Positions 1-5,915 are shown, numbered from the stretch's first letter. The stretch: 20,565 nucleotides of DNA from JAYSFC01 sp041913505 (GCA_041913505.1 JAYSFC010000061.1:1-20565), one strand, 5' to 3'. The notes: generated by a model not told the origin, from the letters alone. A program made the numbers and translations.

Positions 1-164
1 TGCTCCATCCAGTCCATGGTGGCGGCGCCGTCGTGCACTTCACCGATCTTGTGGTTCACGCCCGTGTAGAACAGGATACGTTCCGTCGTCGTGGTCTTGC
101 CAGCGTCAATGTGGGCCGAGATACCAATATTGCGATAGCGCTCGATGGGGGTTTTGCGAGCCAT
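1..164 (-). CDS. fusA: Elongation factor G, N-terminal fragment (cut by window edge)
   Basis: Only the first 54 codons are inside the window; the gene continues beyond position 1. The visible protein begins [20 protein letters not shown] and carries the P-loop AHIDAGKT at residues 17-24, which binds the GTP phosphates, followed by the start of switch I. This is the classic EF-G N terminus; EF-G is the GTPase that drives ribosomal translocation. The ATG at 164 is preceded by AAGGA (minus strand) at a normal distance. It is the third gene of the str operon, 162 nt after rpsG on the same strand, the usual bacterial order rpsL-rpsG-fusA. Nothing after the G1 motif can be judged here. Confidence 0.97.
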
Positions 165-326
165 GATGAATCCTTGGTTGATCGCTTTGGGGATCCGGTC
201 GCGCCGCGATAGACGCGCGACCTCTAGAAAGCAGGGCCTCAATCAACACAAGGCCGCAGCGCGAATCAACACGCTAGCGGCCTTTATCGTGCACCGAGGT
301 GAACCCTTGATGACTTCCGTTCTTGA
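165..326 (-). other. rpsG-fusA spacer with a long inverted repeat
   Basis: A 162-nt spacer inside the str operon with no ORF. It holds an inverted repeat, AAGGCCGC at 250-257 against GCGGCCTT at 277-284. An inner AGCG/CGCT pair (258-261, 272-275) extends the stem to about 12 bp with one bulge. A 9-nt direct repeat AATCAACAC occurs at 241-249 and 264-272, the second copy inside the hairpin loop. No run of U follows the stem on the minus strand, so it is not an obvious intrinsic terminator. A role as an RNA-processing or attenuation element is possible but not shown. Confidence 0.5.
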
Positions 327-800
327 TTAGAAGCGGAAGTGGCTGAACGCCTTGTTGGCTTCGGCCATGCGGTGCACTTCGTCACGGCGCTTCATGGCGC
401 CGCCACGGCCTTCGGTGGCCTCGAGCAGTTCGTTGGCCAGGCGCTGCGCCATGGACTTCTCGCCGCGCTTGCGGGCGGCTTCCTTGATCCAGCGCATCGA
501 CAGGGCCAGGCGACGCACGGGACGCACTTCCACGGGCACCTGGTAGTTGGCACCGCCCACGCGGCGGGACTTCACTTCCACCATGGGCTTGACGTTGTTG
601 ATAGCCACGACGAAGGCTTCCAGGGGATCCTTGTCGGGGTGCTTCTTCTGGATCAGATCCAGAGCGCCGTAGATGATGCGCTCTGCAACTGCCTTCTTGC
701 CGCCTTCCATGATCACGTTCATGAATTTGGACAGCTCTACGTTGCCGAACTTGGGATCCGGCAGGATTTCACGTTTGGGGACTTCGCGACGACGTGGCAT
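327..800 (-). CDS. rpsG: 30S ribosomal protein S7
   Basis: A 157-residue protein with the typical S7 start MPRRREVPKREILPDPKFGN and the conserved segments ELSKFMN, GGKKAVAERIIYGALD, VKSRRVGGANYQVP and RWIKEAARKR. S7 nucleates assembly of the 30S head by binding the 3' major domain of 16S rRNA and lies near the exit site. The length matches the family. The start is fixed by GAGGT about 6 nt upstream of the ATG at 800. It follows rpsL on the same strand after a structured 168-nt spacer. In E. coli S7 represses its own operon by binding the rpsL-rpsG intercistronic RNA, and the spacer here could serve the same purpose (inference). Confidence 0.98.
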   Translation of the reverse strand: MPRRREVPKREILPDPKFGNVELSKFMNVIMEGGKKAVAERIIYGALDLIQKKHPDKDPLEAFVVAINNVKPMVEVKSRRVGGANYQVPVEVRPVRRLALSMRWIKEAARKRGEKSMAQRLANELLEATEGRGGAMKRRDEVHRMAEANKAFSHFRF

Positions 801-968
801 TTTTTACCTCTATCTTGCTTCAGTTGGCACCGTTTCCGGTACCGCGAGAGCCATTCAGGACTCCCACTTACTCGACCCGCGCAGAACACCTGCGTTTGGG
901 GTCACTACGCTGCTTCACCGCGCCACGCGGGAGACAGCACCGAAATTCTTTGCAAAAACGCGCAGGGC
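801..968 (-). promoter_or_regulatory. rpsL-rpsG intercistronic RNA, candidate S7 autoregulatory region
   Basis: A 168-nt spacer between co-oriented rpsL and rpsG with no credible ORF. Three hairpins are visible on the transcribed (minus) strand. CCGCG/CGCGG has a 3-nt loop (918-930). CGCAG/CTGCG has a 5-nt loop (880-894). GGUACCG/CGGUGCC closes a GAAA tetraloop (826-843) and ends about 25 nt before the rpsG start. In E. coli the equivalent spacer is the binding site for S7 feedback and couples translation of the two genes; that this spacer does the same is inferred from position. The GNRA-capped helix near the rpsG ribosome-binding site is the strongest individual element. Confidence 0.5.
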
Positions 969-1346
969 TTACTTGGCCTTGGGCTTCTTGGCGCCGTACT
1001 TGGAACGGGCCTGCTTGCGATCCTTCACGCCCTGCAGGTCCAGAGAACCGCGGACGATGTGGTAACGCACACCAGGCAAGTCCTTCACACGACCGCCGCG
1101 AACCAGCACCACGCTGTGTTCCTGGAGGTTGTGGCCTTCACCGCCGATGTAGGAAATGACTTCGAAACCGTTGGTCAGGCGCACCTTGGCGACCTTACGC
1201 AGAGCGGAGTTCGGCTTCTTGGGCGTCGTGGTGTACACACGGGTGCACACGCCACGGCGCTGCGGGCAGTTTTCCATCGCAGGGCTCTTGGACTTGATAG
1301 TCTCGACCTCGCGCCCATGACGGATGAGCTGGTTAATGGTTGGCAT
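969..1346 (-). CDS. rpsL: 30S ribosomal protein S12
   Basis: A 125-residue protein, near-identical in layout to E. coli S12 and colinear with it. It carries TTTPKKPNSALRKV (residues 40-53), GEGHNLQEHSV (70-80) and GGRVKDLPGVRYH (84-96). S12 sits at the decoding centre and controls translational accuracy. Lys43 and Lys88, the classic streptomycin-resistance positions, are both wild type, so this gene gives no ribosomal streptomycin resistance. Asp89, the usual methylthiolation site, is present. It is the first gene of the str operon; a promoter and a leader of about 58 nt lie upstream. The Shine-Dalgarno is weak (GGGA about 9 nt before the ATG). Confidence 0.98.
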   Translation of the reverse strand: MPTINQLIRHGREVETIKSKSPAMENCPQRRGVCTRVYTTTPKKPNSALRKVAKVRLTNGFEVISYIGGEGHNLQEHSVVLVRGGRVKDLPGVRYHIVRGSLDLQGVKDRKQARSKYGAKKPKAK

Positions 1347-1357
1347 TGATACGTCCC

Positions 1358-1383
1358 AAAACGTGAATTACGAAAACGTGAAT
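1358..1383 (-). repeat. Tandem 11-bp direct repeats in the str operon leader
   Basis: AAAACGTGAAT occurs at 1358-1368 and exactly again at 1373-1383, a 15-bp period with a 4-bp spacer. In the transcript this reads AUUCACGUUUU twice, just before the rpsL Shine-Dalgarno. A short hairpin, TTCGGA/TCCGAA, lies immediately upstream at 1387-1401. Purpose unknown. Confidence 0.7.
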
Positions 1384-1410
1384 CCCTTCGGAAATTCCGA
1401 AAAGCCTTCT

Positions 1411-1439
1411 AATGTACCAGTTTGCGTTTAGGCAAGCAA
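1411..1439 (-). promoter_or_regulatory. Candidate sigma70 promoter of the str operon
   Basis: On the minus strand, -35 TTGCTT (1434-1439), a 17-bp spacer and -10 TACATT (1411-1416) preceded by TGG, an extended -10 arrangement. Predicted transcription start is near 1404, giving an rpsL leader of about 58 nt. Spacing is ideal; the -35 matches only TTG of the consensus. It is the best promoter in the 230-bp dacC-rpsL gap. Confidence 0.6.
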
Positions 1440-1448
1440 CTGCCCGCC

Positions 1449-1475
1449 CGCTTGGCCCGGCCTCCGGGCCAAGCG
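1449..1475. repeat. Perfect 12-bp inverted repeat between dacC and rpsL
   Basis: CGCTTGGCCCGG (1449-1460), a 3-nt loop, then its exact reverse complement (1464-1475). A very stable hairpin, but neither strand has a T run after it, so it is not a canonical intrinsic terminator. It sits about 10 bp upstream of the -35 of the str promoter and about 100 bp downstream of the dacC stop. A second, looser inverted repeat, GCGCCCCTT (1513-1521) with AAGGGGCGC (1547-1555), lies between it and dacC. One or both may end dacC transcripts. Confidence 0.6.
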
Positions 1476-1576
1476 GTCGCCGCGCAAAGGCAGTTCCACC
1501 GCGCTGGCGGCGGCGCCCCTTCCCGGCAACCGCCAGGAAAAGGGTAAAGGGGCGCTGCCGCTCAGGGAAACGCGCT

Positions 1577-2746
1577 CTATTTGATCCAAAGGCGGATGGC
1601 GTCCCAGGCGCGCCCCAGGATGCCAGCCTGCTCAACCGCCTCGAGCGCCACGAGCGGCACCTCGGCCAGCGTCTGCTCGCCCAGCTGCACCTTGAGCGTA
1701 CCCACGGACTGCCCCTGGGTGAACGGCGCCACGAGCGGGTCCTTGCGCACGATCTGGGTCGTGACCTTGCCAGCGCTGCCCGCAGGCACCGTGACCACGA
1801 TGGGCTCGGCGCGGCCGATCTTGAGCGTGCTCTGCTTGCCCTTCCAGACGGCGGGCGTGGCCACGGGCTGGCCAGCGTCGAAGAGCTTCACGGCGTCGAA
1901 CGCGGTGTAGCCCCAGTTGAGCAGCTTCTGGCTTTCGTTCGCGCGCGCGTTCTCGCTCGCGGCGCCCAGCACGATGGACAGCAGCCGGCGCTGGCCCACG
2001 TTGGGGAATTCGCGCTTGGAGGTGGCCACGAGGCAGTAGCCGGCGGCGGCGGTGTGGCCGGTCTTGAGGCCGTCCACCGTCGGGTCGCGCAGCAGGAGCA
2101 TGTTGCGGTTGTTGCCGTTCGAGGCCGGCGTGCCCGGGTAGCTGTACTGCTTGGTCGCGTAGTAGTGCATGTACTCGGGGAAGTCATGCATCAGGCGGCG
2201 TGCCAGCACCGACAGGTCCCGGGCCGTGGTCGTGTGGCCGGGTTCGGTCAGGCCCTCGGGGTTCTTGTAGCTCGTGCCCGTCATGCCCAGGGCCTTGGCC
2301 TGGTCGTTCATCAGCTTGACGAAGTTCTCCGCCGTACCGCCCACGCCCTCGGCCAGGGCCATGGTGGCGTCGTTGCCCGACTGCACGATCATGCCCTTGA
2401 GCAGGTCGTCCACGGGCACCTGCATCTTGGGGTCGATGAACATGCGCGAGCCCGGCATCTTCCAGGCGCGCACGCTCACGGGCAGCTTCTGCTCGAGCGT
2501 GATCTTCTTGGCGCGCAGCGCGTCGAACACCAGGTAGCCCGTCATGAGCTTGGTGAGCGAGGCCTGCTCCACGGGTGCGTCGATGTCCTTGGCAGCCAGC
2601 ACTTGGTCGGACGTCACGTCCACGAGCAGGAAGTTGCGCGCGGCGATCTCGGGCGGCTGGGGCGCCTGGACCTGGGCGAACAGGAAGGAAGGCGCCACGG
2701 CGGCCGCCAAGGCCAGGACGCGCAGGGTGGGGAGGGGTCGGTTCAT
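1577..2746 (-). CDS. D-alanyl-D-alanine carboxypeptidase (PBP5/6 type, serine peptidase S11)
   Basis: A 389-residue penicillin-binding protein that trims the terminal D-Ala from peptidoglycan pentapeptides in the periplasm. All three active-site motifs are present: SLTK with Ser63 and Lys66, SGN at 123-125, and KTG at 228-230. A signal peptide covers about residues 1-24 (MNRPLPTLRVLALAAAVAPS then FLFA, cleavage around FAQ). The C-terminal 110 residues are the PBP5 beta domain, ending in an amphipathic tail (GRAWDAIRLWIK) that would anchor the enzyme to the inner membrane. The ATG at 2746 is chosen because it begins the signal peptide. An in-frame ATG at 2845 would add 33 unlikely residues and overlap the upstream stop. 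dacA and dacC cannot be told apart from sequence alone. Confidence 0.95.
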   Translation of the reverse strand: MNRPLPTLRVLALAAAVAPSFLFAQVQAPQPPEIAARNFLLVDVTSDQVLAAKDIDAPVEQASLTKLMTGYLVFDALRAKKITLEQKLPVSVRAWKMPGSRMFIDPKMQVPVDDLLKGMIVQSGNDATMALAEGVGGTAENFVKLMNDQAKALGMTGTSYKNPEGLTEPGHTTTARDLSVLARRLMHDFPEYMHYYATKQYSYPGTPASNGNNRNMLLLRDPTVDGLKTGHTAAAGYCLVATSKREFPNVGQRRLLSIVLGAASENARANESQKLLNWGYTAFDAVKLFDAGQPVATPAVWKGKQSTLKIGRAEPIVVTVPAGSAGKVTTQIVRKDPLVAPFTQGQSVGTLKVQLGEQTLAEVPLVALEAVEQAGILGRAWDAIRLWIK

Positions 2747-2841
2747 GGGGAGCACCAGCAAAAGACGGGAAAAGACAAGGCAGGGGCCGTTGGCAGCAAG
2801 CGCCACGCCCCGTGCCAGCGAAAAGGCGCGAGGCCGCCGCC

Positions 2842-3498
2842 TCAAGCGGGCGGCAGCAGGTGGCGGGCCACGAGATTCTTCAGCAGCGGCAATTGTCCGT
2901 GAAAGAAATGACCGCCTCCGGGGACGACTGTGACAGGCAGTATCTGCGGGCGCGCCCAGTCCATCACGGCGGACAACGGCACGGTGTCATCCTGTTCGCC
3001 GTGCACGACCAGCGTGCGCAGATGGGCCTCGGGCGGCACGGGGGCCACGGTGAAGCGGCTGGCCGCCGTGCCCACGAGCACCACGCGCTCGATGGCGCGC
3101 CGGCCCCAGAGCGCCGCCAGCGCGTGGCTGGTCACGAAGGCGCCGAAGGAGAAGCCCGCCAGGGCGATCGGCACGGCGCCGGGGCCCTCGGGCGCCACCT
3201 GGCGCACCACGGCAAGCAGGTCATCGAGCTCGCCGCGGCCCTCGTCGTAGGTGCCGGCCGAGCCGCCCACGCCCCGGAAGTTGAAGCGCACGGCCGTGTA
3301 GCCGCTCGCCACGAAGGCGCGGGCCAGCGTCTGCACCACCTTGTTGTCCATGGTGCCGCCGAACAGCGGGTGCGGGTGGGCGATGATGGCCACGCCGCGC
3401 GGCGCCGCGCCCTCGGCCATCCCCGTTGCCGCATCGCGCACGGCCTCGATCGCGCCCGCGTCCCCCGAGAGGGCGAGGCGTTCAGTTTGCGCATTCAC
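2842..3498 (-). CDS. Small alpha/beta hydrolase (COG2945-like)
   Basis: A 218-residue cytoplasmic alpha/beta hydrolase. The strand-turn segment HPHPLFGGTMDNKVV (residues 41-55), the oxyanion region RFNFRGVGGSAG (71-82) and the nucleophile elbow GFSFGA (Ser117) are typical of the short COG2945 hydrolases. Asp170 or Asp171 in GEQDDTVPL and His197 in GGGHFF complete the triad. No lid domain or signal peptide is visible. Substrate unknown. The start chosen is GTG at 3498, which gives the usual N terminus; an ATG at 3543 would add 15 residues read from an intergenic repeat. The repeat ends 5 nt before the GTG and leaves no clear Shine-Dalgarno. It lies upstream of dacC on the same strand, 95 nt away; co-transcription is possible. 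Confidence 0.88.
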   Translation of the reverse strand: MNAQTERLALSGDAGAIEAVRDAATGMAEGAAPRGVAIIAHPHPLFGGTMDNKVVQTLARAFVASGYTAVRFNFRGVGGSAGTYDEGRGELDDLLAVVRQVAPEGPGAVPIALAGFSFGAFVTSHALAALWGRRAIERVVLVGTAASRFTVAPVPPEAHLRTLVVHGEQDDTVPLSAVMDWARPQILPVTVVPGGGHFFHGQLPLLKNLVARHLLPPA

Positions 3499-3503
3499 GT
3501 TTG

Positions 3504-3555
3504 CTATCCAATCCGGAGCTGCCCGCGCCCGCCGGACAAGCACTACAGCCCTAAA
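3504..3555 (+). repeat. Interspersed intergenic repeat, copy A (CTATC-N8-AGCT-N17-AAGCAC)
   Basis: CTATC (3504-3508), 8 nt, AGCT (3517-3520), 17 nt, AAGCAC (3538-3543), then an ACAGCCCTAAAA-like end. The same blocks with identical spacing recur at 8881-8920. From memory, degenerate copies of an ATAGCTGCTAGCGCTT-type element are abundant between genes in Comamonadaceae genomes, and I assign both copies to it. The CTATC end lies 5 nt upstream of the GTG start of the alpha/beta hydrolase. Confidence 0.65.
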
Positions 3556-3582
3556 ACACTGAAAAAACGGATAGAGCCGGCT

Positions 3583-3912
3583 TCAGCGGCCAAGTTCCGG
3601 CGGCGTGAGCAGGCGCTCCACGACCTGGCCGTTCTTGAGGTGCGACTCGACGATCTCGTCGACATCGCTCGCATCCACGTAGGTGTACCAGGTGCCCTCG
3701 GGGTAGACCACGGCGATGGGCCCGCCAGCGCAGCGGTCCAGGCAGCCGGCCTTGTTCACGCGCACCTTGCCCGGACCCGCCAGCCCCTGCTGCTTGACCA
3801 GCATCTTGCAGCGGTCGAACGCCTCCTGCGCGCCGTGGTGGGCGCAGCTGTTCTCGCCGTTGGTGCGGTCGTTGAGGCAGAAGAAGATGTGGCGCTGGTA
3901 ATACTGGGTCAT
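3583..3912 (-). CDS. Thioredoxin-like [2Fe-2S] ferredoxin
   Basis: A 109-residue protein beginning MTQYYQRHIFFCLNDRTNGE. Cysteines at 12, 23, 57 and 61 (the last two in AGCLDRCAGGP) match the C-x10-12-C ... C-x3-C pattern of thioredoxin-fold [2Fe-2S] ferredoxins such as Aquifex Fd4. Cys35 is an extra cysteine. These proteins also resemble the NuoE C-terminal domain. It probably acts in the cytoplasm as an electron carrier, partner unknown. The ATG at 3912 is only 11 nt after the VanZ-like gene, so the two are very likely co-transcribed. A longer in-frame ORF runs antiparallel-free through the VanZ gene, but it is arginine/alanine-rich read-through and not real. Confidence 0.9.
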   Translation of the reverse strand: MTQYYQRHIFFCLNDRTNGENSCAHHGAQEAFDRCKMLVKQQGLAGPGKVRVNKAGCLDRCAGGPIAVVYPEGTWYTYVDASDVDEIVESHLKNGQVVERLLTPPELGR

Positions 3913-3923
3913 GGACCGGGATT

Positions 3924-5024
3924 CTAGGATTGCCGCTCCCTGCGGGACACGCGCAGCAGCACATACATGAGCGCCGCATAGGGCCAGAGCCAGCCCAGCC
4001 ACTGGGCCAGGCCGTACAGGCGCAGGAAGCGCCCCTGCTCCCACAGCTGCAGCGTCTGTGCAAAGTAAGCGCTCGTAGGCGCCTGGTTCAGCAGGCTCAG
4101 GTGCAGCACCAGGGCCAGCAGCAGCACGGCCGCGCTGGCGCGTCGGGGCAGCGGCAGCAGCAGCACGGCCAGCGCCAGGCTGGCCCACACGCCCACGCGC
4201 ACGGGCAGGGCCACCCACCATTCCCAGGCGTGCGAGGGCCCCCAGGTCAGCGCCGACGACAGCGCCGTCACCGCCACGCCCACCGCCACGGCCACGGCCG
4301 CGAACACGATGCGCCGGCCCACGTGGCGGATCACGCAATAACCGAGCAGGCAGGGAATCAAGAGGCCCAACAGCACGCACAGCATCTCGGCGCCTGGCGA
4401 AAGCGGCTCGAGCGCATCCTCGCGCAGCGGCAGCCAGTCGAGAAAGGGCGTGCCCTCCAGCGCCTCGGCGGCCGCGGTTTCCAGGCGCTCGAGCATCTGG
4501 CCCAGGCCGAAGGGCACGGCCGCCGGGAACAGCAGCGCCGGCGGCCACAGCGCGAGCAGCACGAGCGCGCCTTCGGCATCGGGCACGAACCAGCGGTCGC
4601 GCAGGCGGCTCCAAGGGTCGATGGCGCCCAGGCGGTCGAGCAGCGCCGCCAGCGCAGCGCCAAGCAGCGTGCCCGCCGCATTCAGCACGAGGTCCATGTT
4701 CGAGGACACGCGCTGCGGCAGATAGATCTGCAAAAACTCCATGCCCAGCGACAGCGCCGTCCCCGCGAGCGCGGCCAGCGGCACGGCCGCGCGCGCCACG
4801 CCCGTGCGCCGCAGCGCCAGCGCGAGCAAAAAGCCCAGCGGCGCATAGCCCAGCACGTTGATGTTGACGTCGAACCAGGTCCAGTACGGCGGTGGAATCC
4901 GCGCCGTGAGGAACACCCAGGGCGAGATACCCTGCTCGCGCCAGCCCTCGAAGGGGAACAGGCTCGCGAAGACGATCAGCGCCGAGTAGATCAGCGCCAG
5001 CGGCCCGGCAATGGTCCTAGACAC
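3924..5024 (-). CDS. VanZ-like family membrane protein
   Basis: A 366-residue integral membrane protein with about eight to ten predicted hydrophobic segments. The N-terminal ~130 residues form a VanZ-like domain: FDVNINVLGYAPLGFLL (51-67) and the polar signature Glu96-x2-Gln99 ... Arg105 ... Asp111 ... Asn115 ... Gly118 inside EFLQIYLPQR and SNMDLVLNAAG. The remaining ~200 residues add several more membrane helices, so the protein is about twice the length of stand-alone VanZ proteins. The start is GTG at 5024, supported by GGAAGG 9 nt upstream; upstream in-frame codons run into repeat sequence. VanZ is named for low-level teicoplanin resistance in enterococci, but in Gram-negatives the role is unknown. 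Confidence 0.88.
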   Translation of the reverse strand: MSRTIAGPLALIYSALIVFASLFPFEGWREQGISPWVFLTARIPPPYWTWFDVNINVLGYAPLGFLLALALRRTGVARAAVPLAALAGTALSLGMEFLQIYLPQRVSSNMDLVLNAAGTLLGAALAALLDRLGAIDPWSRLRDRWFVPDAEGALVLLALWPPALLFPAAVPFGLGQMLERLETAAAEALEGTPFLDWLPLREDALEPLSPGAEMLCVLLGLLIPCLLGYCVIRHVGRRIVFAAVAVAVGVAVTALSSALTWGPSHAWEWWVALPVRVGVWASLALAVLLLPLPRRASAAVLLLALVLHLSLLNQAPTSAYFAQTLQLWEQGRFLRLYGLAQWLGWLWPYAALMYVLLRVSRRERQS

Positions 5025-5099
5025 CGCGCCCCGCCTTCCGTCAGTTCCCCATGGCGCCACGCGCCGCCCGCGGCCCACGCAACCGGCGCACCCCAAGCC

Positions 5100-5203
5100 A
5101 GGGCAGCCGAGCAAGGGCCGCCCCGCAGCGAGGGCGGCGCTCCCCTGCCCGCAGCGCGCAGCGCGGTGAGAGCGGGGGGAAGGCGCGCAGCGCCTCAGGG
5201 GGG
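5100..5203 (-). repeat. GC-rich intergenic repeat after hemJ, CCCCCTGAG family copy 1
   Basis: Read on the minus strand, the element starts CCCCCCTGAGG (5193-5203). It continues with a GGCGC-TGC-GCGCC hairpin, then TTCCCCC, CTCTC and CGCGCTGCGCGC. The same succession of blocks occurs on the plus strand at 8091-8151. It begins 12 nt after the hemJ stop codon, in hemJ orientation. The left boundary is uncertain; GC-rich non-coding sequence continues to about 5045. It fills the 191-bp hemJ-vanZ gap. Confidence 0.6.
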
Positions 5204-5215
5204 TGTCGTTTCATT

Positions 5216-5644
5216 TCAGAATGGCTTGACAACCACCAGCACCACGGCCACCAGGAGCAGCAGCACGGGCACCTCGTTGAACCAGCGGAACCACACATGG
5301 CCGCGCCGGCCCGTGTTCGCGGCCAGCTGGCGCAGCAGCACGGCGCAGGCGTAGTGGTAGCCGATCACGAGCAGCACCACGGCGAGCTTGGCGTGCATCC
5401 AGCCGTTGCCCGGCCCCCGGCCGATGCCGTAGCCCAGGTACAGCCACAGCCCCAGCCCGACGGCGGGCACCGCGAGCATGGTCGTGAAGCGCAGCAGCTT
5501 GCGCGCCATGAGCAGCAGGCGCTCGCGCTCGGCCAGCGAGCCCGGCGCCACCATGGCCAGGTTCACGAAGATGCGCGGCAGGTAGAACAGGCCGGCGAAC
5601 CAGCTGGCCACGAAGACGATGTGAAAGGCTTTGACCCAGAGCAT
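5216..5644 (-). CDS. hemJ: Protoporphyrinogen IX oxidase HemJ (CopD/UPF0093 family)
   Basis: A 142-residue membrane protein with four hydrophobic helices. The N terminus MLWVKAFHIVFVASWFAGLF has the conserved His8, followed by LPRIFV at 22-27. GWMHAKLAVVLL (81-92) and a terminal WFNEVPVLLL also match HemJ. HemJ oxidises protoporphyrinogen IX to protoporphyrin IX, the penultimate step of heme synthesis, and replaces HemG or HemY in many proteobacteria. Length and topology fit. The ATG at 5644 has no Shine-Dalgarno; a TACACT hexamer lies 7 nt upstream, which could mean a leaderless or near-leaderless message. The divergent neighbour is hemB, an earlier step of the same pathway. Confidence 0.88.
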   Translation of the reverse strand: MLWVKAFHIVFVASWFAGLFYLPRIFVNLAMVAPGSLAERERLLLMARKLLRFTTMLAVPAVGLGLWLYLGYGIGRGPGNGWMHAKLAVVLLVIGYHYACAVLLRQLAANTGRRGHVWFRWFNEVPVLLLLVAVVLVVVKPF

Positions 5645-5723
5645 GCGGGCAGTGTACGGGCCCCGCCGCCGCGCCCCCCCAAAGGCCGCGCAGGGGGACG
5701 GTTTATCGCGCCCGGAAGGCCGC

Positions 5724-5750
5724 AAAAAAAGCCCGGCATGCAGCCGGGCT
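5724..5750 (-). terminator. Strong intrinsic terminator of the putative sRNA
   Basis: Minus-strand stem AGCCCGGC, loop UGCAU, stem GCCGGGCU, then an unbroken run of U templated by A at 5724-5730. The stem is 8 bp and GC-rich. It lies 80 bp upstream of the hemJ start and in hemJ orientation, so it cannot end any neighbouring protein gene (hemB points the other way). Confidence 0.85.
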
Positions 5751-5825
5751 GATAAGCCTTTCATGCATTGCTGCAATCCAAGGCCCCGCTCAGGGAGGAA
5801 AAGCGGGGAGCGGCGAAGGCCGCCC
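5724..5825 (-). ncRNA. Putative trans-acting small RNA with anti-Shine-Dalgarno loop
   Basis: An unannotated ~102-nt transcription unit in the hemJ-hemB spacer, read on the minus strand. After the promoter at 5832-5860 come three hairpins. Hairpin 1 is GCGGC-CUUC-GCCGC (5810-5823). Hairpin 2 is CCCCGCU/AGCGGGG (5784-5790, 5802-5808) with an 11-nt apical loop UUUCCUCCCUG (5791-5801). Hairpin 3 is the terminator AGCCCGGC/GCCGGGCU (5730-5750) followed by seven U. The loop contains UCCUCC, the complement of a Shine-Dalgarno sequence. This is the plan of Hfq-type regulatory RNAs with C-rich loops, and I recall short double-hairpin sRNAs of this kind reported in Burkholderia. It is not 4.5S, 6S or tmRNA. 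An alternative is a hemJ leader attenuator. Confidence 0.62.
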
Positions 5826-5831
5826 GGGCGC

Positions 5832-5860
5832 AATGTAGCACCGGGCTTGACACGATACAA
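5832..5860 (-). promoter_or_regulatory. Candidate promoter of the putative sRNA
   Basis: Minus-strand -35 TTGTAT (5855-5860), 17-bp spacer, -10 TACATT (5832-5837) preceded by TGC (extended -10). The start is predicted near 5825 at GGG. The bases just after the -10 are GCGCCC, a GC-rich discriminator of the kind linked to stringent control. An imperfect FNR-like dyad, TTGACACGATACAA, overlaps the -35 (5847-5860). Confidence 0.6.
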
Positions 5861-5915
5861 GCGGCACAAACGCCACCGGCCCCACGGCGCGCCGGGATGG
5901 GGCACAATTTTCCCC

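Noticed and set aside
339..1349. 336-codon plus-strand frame opposite rpsG and rpsL
   Set aside because: Antisense shadow of two ribosomal protein genes; no ribosome-binding site or recognisable domain.
1333..1635. 100-codon minus-strand frame between dacC and rpsL
   Set aside because: It overlaps the dacC end and the rpsL start, spans the hairpins and promoter, and has low-complexity composition.
3583..4614. Ferredoxin fused to a long N-terminal extension
   Set aside because: The extension is an out-of-frame reading of the VanZ-like gene, rich in Arg/Ala. The family N terminus starts at 3912.
5724..5825. 4.5S (SRP) RNA, 6S RNA or tRNA as identity of the small RNA
   Set aside because: No GGAAGCAGCC-type SRP loop, no 6S open-bubble layout, no cloverleaf or CCA end; length and hairpin order do not match.
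5847..5875. TTGACA at 5847-5852 as the -35 of hemB
   Set aside because: At 16-18 bp spacing the downstream hexamers (AACGCC, ACGCCA, CGCCAC) are not -10-like.
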